A stretch of DNA of 64,000 nucleotides from Advenella incenata (GCF_004217095.1 NZ_SHKO01000003.1:434001-498000), one strand, 5' to 3'. Counted from the first letter of the stretch, positions 16,883-26,213 are shown. A program made the numbers and translations. Notes: generated by a model from the letters alone, not told the origin.

Positions 16883-17743
16883 CTATATTTCCTTGATGCC
16901 AAAAATTCGGGCCGGGTTATCCCAGAGCACCTTGCGCTGGTCCGCCATGTCCGGGAACCAGTGGGAAAGCATATTGAGCTCCGGTCCGTAATCGATGCGC
17001 GTTTTAGCGCGCAGAAAGGGCCAGTCTGATCCCCAGATACAACGGTCCTCTGAATAAGCCTCGATGAGCTTTGCAACATAGGGCTCCACATCGTGATAAG
17101 GCCAGCCTTGTACGGAGAAACGAAATAGCCCCGACAGCTTGATGATAGCGTTGTGTGATCGTCCCAGTTCCAGCAGTGCCTGAAATCCGGGTTGATTAAC
17201 ACCCTTTTCCAATATAGGGCGACCACAATGGTCAATCACGATAGGCGATCGGCATACCCGCAATATATCGAATGCAGCCAGCAAGTGGGCTTCTTCGTGG
17301 TAATGAATCTGTACGATAAGGTCGCGCTCTTCGGCCAGCGAAAGCAGTCTTGCGCCGCCAGCGCCGGTTAGCGCCGGACTGGCCGGAAAACTCAAATTGA
17401 AGCGTATTCCAACGACACCTGCATATATCATGGCGTCCAGTTGCGCCTCGGTGATGTCGTGGGGAACGACGGCGATACCCTTGAAGCGTCCGTTGGAGGC
17501 GCCAATGATATCCAGCATATTTCGGTTATCGACACCGTATCCACCAAGAGGATTGATGAGCACGGCATGGCTTATTCCATGCGCATCCAGGACCGCAGCA
17601 TAGTGTTGGGCCGATCCCGTTTCGTTGGCCAGTATTGAAAATCCGCTGCTCTCGGCAAGCGGGTACCTGCTCAGGTCATAAACGTGGGCGTGTGTATCGA
17701 CAGAAAATGACGGTGTATCGTCTCGTACTTCAGTGAAAATCAT
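16883..17743 (-). CDS. Amidohydrolase family protein (PDC hydrolase-like), copy 1
   Basis: TIM-barrel metal-dependent hydrolase of 286 residues of the Amidohydro_2/COG3618 group, related to 2-pyrone-4,6-dicarboxylate hydrolase LigI. Motifs in order: VDTHAHVYD (first-strand HxH), QIHYHEEAH, VIDHCGRP, IIKLSGLFR, and IWGSDWPF with the general-base Asp. Family members hydrolyse lactones. It lies between the second amidohydrolase and the flavin reductase, ending one base before the reductase start. Substrate unknown; a lactone intermediate is the reasonable inference. Confidence 0.87.
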   Translation of the reverse strand: MIFTEVRDDTPSFSVDTHAHVYDLSRYPLAESSGFSILANETGSAQHYAAVLDAHGISHAVLINPLGGYGVDNRNMLDIIGASNGRFKGIAVVPHDITEAQLDAMIYAGVVGIRFNLSFPASPALTGAGGARLLSLAEERDLIVQIHYHEEAHLLAAFDILRVCRSPIVIDHCGRPILEKGVNQPGFQALLELGRSHNAIIKLSGLFRFSVQGWPYHDVEPYVAKLIEAYSEDRCIWGSDWPFLRAKTRIDYGPELNMLSHWFPDMADQRKVLWDNPARIFGIKEI

Positions 17744-17911
17744 AATGAACTGGCCTAGTGTGAGCTGATGCTCAAATGGATCGATTCAGTTTAGAAGCAG
17801 GCATCGGCAGGGTCAATATCAAGTTGTGCGCTTTTCACTTGGCGAAAAGACATGCCGGCCGGCTGAACATTACAGCTATGAATTAACAGGGGATAGGGGC
17901 TGTTGCAGGTT

Positions 17912-18748
17912 CTACGAAAAATAGAGTTGCAATGCCGTTTCACCCGCAATCTTGCGTCGTGCTTGTTCATCGGGCACCCAGCTTTTAAACGCAGCAATGG
18001 TATCGGCATAACTGATTCTTTCTTCAAAGGCGGCAAAAGGCCAATCGCTGCCCCATAATAGCCGTTCGGGCCCGGCCGATTTGAGAAGCTGGGCAGCGCA
18101 TTGCCGCGCGAGTTCCTGAGAAGCAAGCCTGAATCCGGCGGACAATTTGACCCATGTGTTGCCCTTGTCAATTGACTGCAGTATTGCCTGGAACCCGGCC
18201 GAGGTGAGCCCATGTTCCTGATCAGGCCGCCCGAAATGATCGATCACGACTTTGACGTTGGCTTGTTCGAGCAAACGGATTGTCTGCGGCAGGCGATGGC
18301 AGTCATCGTGCACATGCACATGCCAGTCCAGATCCGCCACTCGTTTGAGCAATCTGCGATATTCTGTAGAGTTCAGATCTGGACGGTCTTTGACGTTGCG
18401 CCACTGCAGACGTATTCCTACCACGCCATCATTTTTCATCCGTTCAAGTGTATACATGTCAAGCTGGGGATGGGCAATGATTGTGGTGCGCAGCCGGGGG
18501 TGTCGACGACAGGCTCTGATGTGGTAATCGTTGTAGTCGCCATAGATGCTGGCCGCAGCGAGCACGGCGAACTGTACCCCATGTTCGTCCAGGACCGATA
18601 GGTATCGTTCAACGCTTGCATCCTGCGTCGGCGCATGCCAGGCATTCGCGTTCAGAGGCATATCCAGGGTATACAGGTGTGCGTGAGTATCTACAAGCGG
18701 GGCTTCGGGCCGTAAGGGGGACAAGGGCGACAAAGACATGGTGATCAC
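17912..18748 (-). CDS. Amidohydrolase family protein (PDC hydrolase-like), copy 2
   Basis: 278 residues with the same motif series as its neighbour: VDTHAHLYTLD, HVHVHDDCH, VIDHFGRPD, WVKLSAGFR, LLWGSDWPF. The two copies are clearly paralogous but well diverged, so they may act on successive or alternative lactones. The GTG at 18748 overlaps the stop of the upstream Bug gene by four bases (GTGA); an ATG three codons in (18739) is the alternative. A 168-bp gap separates it from copy 1. Confidence 0.87.
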   Translation of the reverse strand: MITMSLSPLSPLRPEAPLVDTHAHLYTLDMPLNANAWHAPTQDASVERYLSVLDEHGVQFAVLAAASIYGDYNDYHIRACRRHPRLRTTIIAHPQLDMYTLERMKNDGVVGIRLQWRNVKDRPDLNSTEYRRLLKRVADLDWHVHVHDDCHRLPQTIRLLEQANVKVVIDHFGRPDQEHGLTSAGFQAILQSIDKGNTWVKLSAGFRLASQELARQCAAQLLKSAGPERLLWGSDWPFAAFEERISYADTIAAFKSWVPDEQARRKIAGETALQLYFS

Positions 18749-19767
18749 TTATTGATGGTGGATGAAAGATTTCTTGCAACTGTTTGCCATTTTGCCAGTT
18801 CGGCCAAGATGAACTGACCAAATTGGGCGGCGTCGCCACCCAAAGGGCGTAATCCTATCTTGTCCAGTCTGGAGCGAGCGTCCTGGCTATTTAAAAATTT
18901 ATTGCCTTGCCCATTCAGTGTGTCAATGATACCCGCCGGTAAGCCTGCAGGACCTGCCAGCCCGATCCATCCGGTTGCCGAGGTCGGAATGCCAGCTTCA
19001 CGCAGTGTTGGAGTGTCAGGTAGTGAAGGGTCGCGCGTCTCACCCAAAGAGGCAATCGCACGCGCTTTTCCGGACTGGATTTGGGTCAAATAAGTGGGTA
19101 CGAGATCTATACTGAAATCGACAACGCCTGCGATAAGGTCGTTCATGGCTGGTGTTGAGCCTTTATAGGGAACGTGTAATATTTTTGTGCCAGTCTGAAC
19201 CTGAATCATCTCGCCTGCCATGTGGCCCATGGAACCCTTACCAGCGGTAGCATAGGTATATTTCCCAGGTGCATGCATGACGGTTGCAATAAATTGATCC
19301 ATCGTCGCTATCGGTACAGAGGGGTGAGCAACCAGTACGAGAGGTGCCTGCGCGACCAATAGTATTGGCGCGAAATCGCGGACTGGATCAAATGGTGTGT
19401 TTGTGTACACCAGCTTGTTCAGCGATAGCGGGCCTGTGGTTGACAGGAGCAGCGTATAGCCGTCGGCAGCTGCTTTGGCAACAAATGCGGCACCGATATT
19501 GCCATTAGCTCCTGCACGATTCTCTACGATAAAGGGCTGGCCCAGCGTGTTCGAAAAATAGTCTGCCATCATCCGGGCAAGCACGTCTGTAGATCCACCG
19601 ACAGGGTAAGGAACGATCAGACGCACCGGTTTGTCTGGCCAAGTCGACTGTGCCCAAGCACAGGAAAAAGCAAGGGCCGATAAAAGAAAAAATAGCGTTA
19701 GCAACGGTTTTCTTGCAAAGCGATTGCAAGCAGATATTCGCCTGGGTGAAAGGGTTGAAATACTCAA
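18745..19767 (-). CDS. Bug family tripartite tricarboxylate-type substrate-binding protein
   Basis: Periplasmic binding protein, 340 residues, with a long signal peptide (KPLLTLFFLLSALAFSCAWAQ). The start is a TTG at 19767; GGAGAC at the right distance supports it and no in-frame ATG precedes the signal sequence. Typical blocks: RLIVPYPVGGSTDVLAR, ENRAGANGNIGAAFVAKAAADGYT, HVPYKGSTPAMNDLIAGVVD, LPDTPTLREAGIP. Stop overlaps the start of amidohydrolase copy 2, so uptake of a substrate and its hydrolysis are directly coupled genetically. Confidence 0.9.
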   Translation of the reverse strand: MSISTLSPRRISACNRFARKPLLTLFFLLSALAFSCAWAQSTWPDKPVRLIVPYPVGGSTDVLARMMADYFSNTLGQPFIVENRAGANGNIGAAFVAKAAADGYTLLLSTTGPLSLNKLVYTNTPFDPVRDFAPILLVAQAPLVLVAHPSVPIATMDQFIATVMHAPGKYTYATAGKGSMGHMAGEMIQVQTGTKILHVPYKGSTPAMNDLIAGVVDFSIDLVPTYLTQIQSGKARAIASLGETRDPSLPDTPTLREAGIPTSATGWIGLAGPAGLPAGIIDTLNGQGNKFLNSQDARSRLDKIGLRPLGGDAAQFGQFILAELAKWQTVARNLSSTINK

Positions 19768-19899
19768 TTTTTGTCTCCGTCTGATTTCGAACTAGATCGG
19801 GCATTCTATCGTTATCGGATTTTTTAGACGATGTGATAGATTGCATGTTTTGTCAGGCGGAATGATCAATATCGTGCCTGACCGTCGACGCTGAGGGCT

Positions 19900-20886
19900 T
19901 TATTGAGCGCCAAGATTGATGGCGCTGGCAACCTCCCCATAGATCTTGAGTTCTTTTTTTAATCGTTGGGAAAACTGGTCGGGGGTCAAGGGTTCGGCAG
20001 CGACACTTCCTTGGGTAAGCAAGGCGTTTTTGAACGCTTCTTTTTGAATAATTTCGTTTACATCAGCATTGATCTTAAATACTATTTCAGGCGGCGTATC
20101 TGCCGGAGCCAGCAATCCATGCCACGTGCTGACTATAAAGTCTGGTACACCGCTTTCGGCAAAAGTGGGAACATTCGGAAGTTGCTTGAAGCGCTGATTT
20201 GAGGCAACAGCCAGGGCACGCAGTTTTCCCTGTTCGATAAAATTCATTACGCTGCCGGTGGAAGGAATCGACATATCTACTACACCGCCGATCAAATCCG
20301 TCATTCCTTGCGCGGCTCCTTTATAAGGCACATGCATGATGCGGGTGCCCGTTTTCAATTTGAACATTTCACCGGCCAGATGCGGAATACCTCCGATTCC
20401 CTGCGATGCATAGCTAAATTGCTCCGGTGCTGCTTTTACGGCGGTTATAAACTGGTCCAGGGTTTGATAGGGCGCATCGGCTTTGACTACCAGTATATTA
20501 CTAACGTCGACGGTCATCGCGACAGGTGAAAACGATTTTTCAACGTCATATCGCAAATCTTTGTTAACGAATTTATTCAGATTATGGCTTGTTGCTGTTA
20601 CCAGAATGGTGTAGCCGTCCGGTTTGGCATTGGCGACGGCGGTGGCTGCAATTGTGCCGTTGGCGCCCGGGCGGTTATCTACAACAATGGGTTGCCCCCA
20701 GCGCTTTGATAATTCCTGCGCTAACAGGCGAGCCGACTGGTCAATGGCGCCGCCGGGACTGTATCCCACAATGAAGGTGACTGTGTGGTTGGGAAAATTT
20801 TGCGCGAGGGATGCGCCGCAAAAGATGGCTGCGCACAGGGTTAAAACAGGTGCGAAAAAACGAACTGATCGTATCCGGTTATTCAT
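19900..20886 (-). CDS. Bug family tripartite tricarboxylate-type substrate-binding protein
   Basis: Periplasmic binding protein, 328 residues, signal peptide ending SLAQN. Family blocks: TFIVGYSPGGAIDQSAR, DNRPGANGTIAATAVANAKPDGYT, HVPYKGAAQGMTDLIGGVVD, LPNVPTFAESGVP. First gene of the minus-strand run; 132 bp separate it from the next Bug gene. By eye it is more like that neighbour than like the Bug proteins at 10.7 and 13.7 kb, suggesting tandem duplication. No membrane components nearby. Confidence 0.9.
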   Translation of the reverse strand: MNNRIRSVRFFAPVLTLCAAIFCGASLAQNFPNHTVTFIVGYSPGGAIDQSARLLAQELSKRWGQPIVVDNRPGANGTIAATAVANAKPDGYTILVTATSHNLNKFVNKDLRYDVEKSFSPVAMTVDVSNILVVKADAPYQTLDQFITAVKAAPEQFSYASQGIGGIPHLAGEMFKLKTGTRIMHVPYKGAAQGMTDLIGGVVDMSIPSTGSVMNFIEQGKLRALAVASNQRFKQLPNVPTFAESGVPDFIVSTWHGLLAPADTPPEIVFKINADVNEIIQKEAFKNALLTQGSVAAEPLTPDQFSQRLKKELKIYGEVASAINLGAQ

Positions 20887-21432
20887 GTGGCATGTTCTCT
20901 TTGTATGGATTTTAGTTTGTTGACAAGCTCGTGGTCACTATGTTTGCGCTCTTGACTCTTGCGTTGAAGCGGCTTGAACGTTGGTACGAAACAGGCATGG
21001 GCCGGCCGCGACCGTCGTTGGCCAATTGGCAAGCCCACCGGCTGTGGGAGCACAAGAATCGACCGTGTTCCCACGTGGTCGCAGTTCTTGGAATCCGGGC
21101 ACGGCGTCGTCGAAGAATGAGTAAACTTGAAGTGGCCGGCCGTCGTAGGCACCATTGATGACACGGCTTAGTGTAGGAGCGGTGTGTAAAGTGCGTCAAC
21201 GCCGGACTTCGAACTTTCCGTAGCGTGGAACACATCCCCACGATGATTGCGCGTTTGCAATACCTTACCCAATAGCATATCGGCTCAAATGACCGACCGT
21301 GAGGGAGTTTCCGCGAGGTGAGGTTAGAGGGCGTCTAAACTGACGCCCTTCACAGGAATTCTGCGGGCATTATCGGGCAAAACATTCAGAGTGTTATAGC
21401 CTTGCGTCTAATGATTAGGGCAGGCCGGCATC
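20887..21432. other. Unexplained 546-bp intergenic region
   Basis: Three overlapping frames of 75-110 codons are open on the two strands but none has recognisable domains. The middle part (20990-21160) seems richer in GC than the cluster next to it. A perfect hairpin, AGGGCGTC-6 nt-GACGCCCT, lies at 21328-21349 about 80 bp beyond the queD stop and may end queED transcription, though it lacks a T-run. Could hold a gene remnant. Confidence 0.4.
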
Positions 21433-21885
21433 TTAAACCTGGGGAGCATAACAATCTGCCCAGCAGTTCGGGGTTTCGTATAGTCTGGCGTGTGTCAATT
21501 TGAGCCGGTCACCGTACTGCGCCAGATAAGCGGCGGCAAGCGTATCGAATGCAATCTGGACCAGATTTTCAGCAGTCGGAATGCGATCCAGTACAACGGT
21601 TTTATGATCGGCTATCGATTCCAGAAAAGTACGCACGACCGTATCACCGCTATAGACCAGGAAAGCATGGTCCCAAACGTCGACGATCAGCGCCTTGGCG
21701 ATGGCTTTGACATCGGAAAAATCGATCACCATGCCGCGGTCGGGCGCGCCGTCAACCATTGAAACAGGGCCCGAGAGCGTTATTTCAAGCGTGTAGCGGT
21801 GGCCATGCATGTTGCGGCACTGGCTTTTGTGATCAGGAATGCGGTGGCCGGCATCAAAGTGCAGCGCACGGGTCACGGTAATCAT
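21433..21885 (-). CDS. queD: 6-carboxy-5,6,7,8-tetrahydropterin synthase QueD
   Basis: Second step of queuosine (7-deazaguanine) biosynthesis: converts dihydroneopterin triphosphate to carboxy-tetrahydropterin. 150 residues of the PTPS fold. Zinc ligands are visible as His in HFDAGHRIP and the HGH of MHGHRYTLEI; the catalytic Cys lies in SQCRNMHG. The ATG overlaps the queE stop by four bases (ATGA), so the two are translationally coupled. queC is not in the window. Confidence 0.93.
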   Translation of the reverse strand: MITVTRALHFDAGHRIPDHKSQCRNMHGHRYTLEITLSGPVSMVDGAPDRGMVIDFSDVKAIAKALIVDVWDHAFLVYSGDTVVRTFLESIADHKTVVLDRIPTAENLVQIAFDTLAAAYLAQYGDRLKLTHARLYETPNCWADCYAPQV

Positions 21886-22514
21886 GGAATGCCTATATAT
21901 TTATGAGTTTGCACGCTCAGCCGCCATTTGGGATGATCCATGCAGTATTGCACCGCATGTTCAGTGGCGGCCAGGCGATCCGGCCCATCCATGGGCTGCA
22001 GGAAAAAATGCGAAAAATCCAGGGTCTCAAATCGCTCGGGCGGGGCATCGGACTGCAGAAAGACAAGTTTTAGTTCATTGCCGCGCGTTTGAACTAACTG
22101 GTTGTTTCCCTTCGGGCTCACACAAATCCAATCGATGCCAGCCGGTGCGGCAAGGGTGCCGTTGGTTTCTATGGCAATTTCAAAGCCTTCGGCATGAACC
22201 GCGTCGATCAGGGCGGTATCCAGTTGCAGCAGGGGCTCACCGCCGGTAAACACGACATAGCGTGAAGTCCGGTCTGGCCCCCAGGTTTTGGCCAGCGTTC
22301 CGGCCAGATCAACCGCGGTGCCAAATTTACCACCACCAATGCCATTGGTTCCAACAAAATCAGTGTCGCAAAACGTACAGGCGGCCGAAGCGCGGTCAAT
22401 TTCGCGGCCAGACCATAAGTTGCACCCGGCGAACCGGCAGAAGACGGCCGCGCGGCCCGCTTGCGCCCCTTCGCCTTGCAGCGTTTTGAAAAGTTCTTTT
22501 ACGGCGTATGTCAT
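21882..22514 (-). CDS. queE: 7-carboxy-7-deazaguanine synthase QueE
   Basis: Radical SAM enzyme that contracts the pterin ring to 7-carboxy-7-deazaguanine after QueD. 210 residues from the ATG at 22514; an upstream TTG at 22526 is also in frame. The cluster-binding cysteines are in the expanded form CX14CX2C (CNLWSGRE ... CTFCD), as in the Burkholderia-type QueE, rather than classic CX3CX2C. VFTGGEPLLQ follows. Upstream of queD in the same operon. Confidence 0.92.
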   Translation of the reverse strand: MTYAVKELFKTLQGEGAQAGRAAVFCRFAGCNLWSGREIDRASAACTFCDTDFVGTNGIGGGKFGTAVDLAGTLAKTWGPDRTSRYVVFTGGEPLLQLDTALIDAVHAEGFEIAIETNGTLAAPAGIDWICVSPKGNNQLVQTRGNELKLVFLQSDAPPERFETLDFSHFFLQPMDGPDRLAATEHAVQYCMDHPKWRLSVQTHKYIGIP

Positions 22515-22609
22515 GTTTTGGGCCAAAATGGAGCTAATGTCACATTCTAGCCAATTGGGGTCAATCCGATAGGGTTATAGGTCTGCGTGTCGGAAATTTG
22601 TGAGCTCAC

Positions 22610-25321
22610 TTAACACTCCCAGGGCGCCAAATCGGTCACGCAGATCTCATAGCGTGCCAGCGCTTCAGCGCATAGTGTTCTGCTTATTTTGCCCTGTAGC
22701 GCAAGCGCATTGAGCGCAGCAATCACAATTGAAAATTTGTCGACCTCAAAGAATTCGCGAAGTCTGGTTCGCGTGTCGCTACGGCCAAAGCCATCTGTAC
22801 CAAGTACTGTATAAGGACAGTTGATATACGACGCAATGAGTTGTGGCAGCGCCCGTACATAGTCCGTGGCAGCAACCACCGGAATATCGCCGTTGATGCA
22901 GTCAGCCACATAGCTCGTGCGCGCTGGCTGGTCTGGATGCAGGCGGGTCCATCGCTCTGCCTGTCTTGCTTGCCGTGCCAACTCGGTAAAGCTGGTAACA
23001 CTCCATATTTCACTCTCGATATTCCAATCCTGAGCCAGTAACTGTGCTGCTGCCAGCACTTCAGGAAAAATGGCGCCGGAACCCAGCAGTTTCACTGTTG
23101 CACGAGGTTTATCGACGTTCTGTTCAGAAAACGGATACATGCCTTTGATAATGCCGCTTTCCACGCCGTCCGGCAGGGTGGGTTGCGCATAGTTTTCATT
23201 CATCAGGGACAGGTAATAGAAGACATCTTTTTGCTCAACGAGCATCTCGCGCATGCCATGGTCAAGAATGACGGCAACTTCAAAAGCGAAGGCAGGATCA
23301 TACGCCCGGCAATTGGGTATCGTTGATGCGATAAGCTGGCTGCTGCCGTCCTGGTGTTGCAGGCCTTCGCCGCCAAGCGTGGTTCGTCCGGCAGTGGCCC
23401 CGAGCAGAAAGCCCCTTGCCCGCTGGTCTGCAGCAGCCCAGATCAAATCTCCTATGCGCTGGAATCCGAACATGGAGTAAAAAATATAAAACGGCAGCAT
23501 GGCTATCCCATGCACCGAGTAACTGGTTGCGGCCGCTACCCATGAGCTGATTGCTCCGGCTTCGCTGATGCCTTCTTCCAGAATCTGTCCATCTTTTGCT
23601 TCGCGGTAGCTCAGAATCGAATCGATATCTTCGGGTTCATACTGCTGGCCCGCGCTCGCGTAAATTCCTACCTGTTTAAACAAATTGGCCATGCCGAAGG
23701 TGCGTGCCTCATCTGCCACGATGGGAACCACATGCTTGCCTAATTGGGTGTCCTTCAGTAAGCCACCGAGCATGCGCACAAATGCCATGGTGGTTGACAT
23801 CACCTTGTCGTTGGCTTTGATGGCAAATTGTCCATAGTGCTCAATAGCTGGTACAGGTAACGGCGGGGCGGCCTGGTTACGGTTCATCATGCTGCCACCC
23901 AACGCTTTTCTACGTTCCTGTAGATAGCGCATCTCCGCGCAAGCGCTGTCGGGTTTGTAAAATTCAAGATTTTCGGTCTGCGTGTCTGTCAATGGCAGGT
24001 GGAAACGGTCTCGGAAGGCCAGAAGCGCTTCCTTCGTTAATTTTTTTTGCTGGTGCGTGGTCATTTTCCCCTGGCCGGTATCGCCCATTCCAAACCCTTT
24101 TTTCGTTTGGGCCAGAATGACGGTCGGCTGTCCTGGGTGATTGGCGGCCGCTTTATAAGCAGCGTGGATTTTCACCAGATCATGGCCGCCGCGTTTGAGC
24201 ATGTCAATCTGTTCGTCACTGAGCGCGTCGGCCAGTTTTTTCAACTGCGGATTTTGCCCAAAAAAATGCTCACGGTTGTAACGCCCGTCCTTGGCGGCAA
24301 AAGTCTGAAATTGCCCGTCTACCGTTTCAGCAAAGATTTTTTGCAACGCCTTTTCGTCGTCACGGGCCAGCAGTGCGTCCCAGTCTGAACCCCACACCAG
24401 TTTGATCACGTGCCAGCCGGCGCCTTTGAACAGCATTTCCAGCTCGTCGATAATCCTTCCGTTGCCTCTGACCGGGCCGTCCAGCCTTTGCAGGTTGCAA
24501 TTGACAACCCAGACAAGATTGTCCAGCCGCTCTCTGGCGGCCAGGGTGAGGGCGCTCATGCTTTCTGGTTCATCCATCTCGCCATCACCGAATACGCCCC
24601 ACACGGTGCGGCCCTCAGTGTTCTGAAGGCCCCTGTGCTGCAGATAGCGCATAAACCGGGCATGGTAAATCGAGCTGATCGGGCCAATGCCCATGGATCC
24701 TGTGGGAAATTGCCAGAAATCGGGCATCAGCCATGGGTGAGGGTAGCTGGACAGGCCCATGACGCCTGCGCGTTTTGCTTTTATTTCCTGCCGATAGTGC
24801 AATAGATTTTGCTCATCCAGCCGGCCTTCCAGGAAAGCGCGTGCATAAACACCCGGTGAGGAATGGGGCTGAAAAAAGACAAGATCACTTGCCACACCGT
24901 CTTGGGGAGCGCGAAAGAAGTGATTAAAGCCGACTTCAAACAAATCAGCGGCACTGGCGTAACTGGCAATATGGCCGCCCAGATCGGCAAACTGACCATT
25001 TGCGCGCACCACCATGGCCAGCGCGTTCCAACGCATGATGGACGCCAGTTTCTCTTCGATTTCAAGATTGCCCGGGAATGGGTCCTGCTCATCTGCATCA
25101 ATCGTATTTATATAGGGCGTTCCGATAGCAGGCCGCCAGGGAATGTTCAGATCGCGACTTGTATCGAGCAGGACATTGAGCAGATGCTTGGCTCTGGCAG
25201 GCCCCGACGCGGTGGTTACAGAGGCAAGGGCATCACACCATTCCTGGGTTTCAAGCGGGTCATCGTCGTCTGTTCCTGAGCTCAAGTGCCGGGGGTTATA
25301 GGCAAGGCTGAAATCGTTCAT
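22610..25321 (-). CDS. aceE: Pyruvate dehydrogenase E1-type component, homodimeric (AceE-like)
   Basis: 903 residues, the usual length of homodimeric AceE. The thiamine diphosphate motif runs from GVFGDGEMDEPES to VVNCNLQRLDG; other marks are GLSSYPHPWLMPDFWQFP and GATAGRTTLGGEGLQHQDG. The reaction is decarboxylation of a 2-oxo acid and acyl transfer to a lipoyl E2. Unusually, no aceF or lpd follows; the downstream gene is queE. It is divergent from an Lrp/AsnC regulator, an arrangement recalling mdeR-mdeB of Pseudomonas putida, where the E1-like MdeB is thought to act on 2-oxobutyrate. So the substrate may not be pyruvate. Confidence 0.9.
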   Translation of the reverse strand: MNDFSLAYNPRHLSSGTDDDDPLETQEWCDALASVTTASGPARAKHLLNVLLDTSRDLNIPWRPAIGTPYINTIDADEQDPFPGNLEIEEKLASIMRWNALAMVVRANGQFADLGGHIASYASAADLFEVGFNHFFRAPQDGVASDLVFFQPHSSPGVYARAFLEGRLDEQNLLHYRQEIKAKRAGVMGLSSYPHPWLMPDFWQFPTGSMGIGPISSIYHARFMRYLQHRGLQNTEGRTVWGVFGDGEMDEPESMSALTLAARERLDNLVWVVNCNLQRLDGPVRGNGRIIDELEMLFKGAGWHVIKLVWGSDWDALLARDDEKALQKIFAETVDGQFQTFAAKDGRYNREHFFGQNPQLKKLADALSDEQIDMLKRGGHDLVKIHAAYKAAANHPGQPTVILAQTKKGFGMGDTGQGKMTTHQQKKLTKEALLAFRDRFHLPLTDTQTENLEFYKPDSACAEMRYLQERRKALGGSMMNRNQAAPPLPVPAIEHYGQFAIKANDKVMSTTMAFVRMLGGLLKDTQLGKHVVPIVADEARTFGMANLFKQVGIYASAGQQYEPEDIDSILSYREAKDGQILEEGISEAGAISSWVAAATSYSVHGIAMLPFYIFYSMFGFQRIGDLIWAAADQRARGFLLGATAGRTTLGGEGLQHQDGSSQLIASTIPNCRAYDPAFAFEVAVILDHGMREMLVEQKDVFYYLSLMNENYAQPTLPDGVESGIIKGMYPFSEQNVDKPRATVKLLGSGAIFPEVLAAAQLLAQDWNIESEIWSVTSFTELARQARQAERWTRLHPDQPARTSYVADCINGDIPVVAATDYVRALPQLIASYINCPYTVLGTDGFGRSDTRTRLREFFEVDKFSIVIAALNALALQGKISRTLCAEALARYEICVTDLAPWEC

Positions 25322-25380
25322 CGTATTGTCTCCGTGATGGCTATATTATAATTTATAGAAGACAATATATTTAACTGATT

Positions 25381-25409
25381 ATGCTGTAATATTGTCCAAT
25401 ATTCAGCAT
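25381..25409. promoter_or_regulatory. Dyad between aceE and the Lrp/AsnC gene
   Basis: Near-perfect inverted repeat: ATGCTGTAATATTG, 2-bp spacer, CAATATTCAGCAT; arms match except for one extra T in the left arm. It lies in the AT-rich 120-bp divergent promoter region, 32 bp before the regulator start, where an Lrp-type regulator is expected to bind. Confidence 0.65.
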
Positions 25410-25441
25410 TTAATTTTTTTAAATCAATAGATGGCAGCATA

Positions 25442-25921
25442 ATGAGCTTTGATGATATTGACCTGAAAATACTGAAAGAGCTGCAGAGCGATAGCAATCT
25501 TTCAAACGTGGAACTGGCTAAGCGGGTGCATCTGTCGCCATCCCCATGTCTGGCGCGGGTCAAGGCCCTGCAGTCGGCGGGCATCATCCGGCAATATGTC
25601 GCATTGCTGGATGCGCAGAAGCTCGGCCTGCATTTAAATGTTTTTATCTCGGTCAGTTTGAAGCGCCAGGACCGCACGTCGTTGCAGGCATTCGAATCGC
25701 GGATTTGTTCCCGAGACGAGGTCATGGAATGCTATCTGATGTCCGGTGACGCCGACTATCTTATTAGGGTGGCCGTGCCGGATATTGAGTCGCTGGAGCA
25801 TTTCATCATAGAGCAGTTGTCGCCGATGCCGGAAATAGAAAAAATAAGATCCAGTTTTGCTCTCAAGCAGGTACGCTACAAAACAGCACTTCCATTACCG
25901 GCGACAGGACGTATTGATTGA
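25442..25921 (+). CDS. Lrp/AsnC family transcriptional regulator
   Basis: 159 residues: N-terminal helix-turn-helix (DDIDLKILKELQSDSNLSNVELAKRVHLS, seen as DLKILKELQSDSNLSN then ELAKRVHLSPSPCLARVKAL) and the C-terminal RAM ligand domain (GDADYLIRVAVPDIESLEHF). Such regulators respond to amino acids or 2-oxo acids and often control the neighbouring divergent gene, here the AceE-like E1. The strong dyad between the two genes supports this. Confidence 0.92.
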   Translation: MSFDDIDLKILKELQSDSNLSNVELAKRVHLSPSPCLARVKALQSAGIIRQYVALLDAQKLGLHLNVFISVSLKRQDRTSLQAFESRICSRDEVMECYLMSGDADYLIRVAVPDIESLEHFIIEQLSPMPEIEKIRSSFALKQVRYKTALPLPATGRID

Positions 25922-26213
25922 TGTCGTTGCAAATTTGTTTGCACAGGTATCCTGTTTGCCGGGGTGAAAATGCGGGAGGCTTGGTATGGTACTGTCAAAG
26001 AGTGCATGTGTCCGGCGGCAACAGGTCCCAGGGAACACTTATTTGCAGCATATGGCGCTACTGCTTCTCTAAAGCATGGCACCGGACTGCAATTTGCCGG
26101 CCCTTGCAGCAGAAGGGCGAAACTATAGTCGCCGACTATTGCAGGGCGGTGATTTTCCTGTGCTTGGAGATACCGTGTGATGTCATATTGCTCGCGTCGC
26201 GTTGTGGGTCGAA

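Noticed and set aside
21328-21349. Hairpin as a firm queED terminator
   Set aside because: Good stem but no T-run and distant from the gene; noted only in the region entry.
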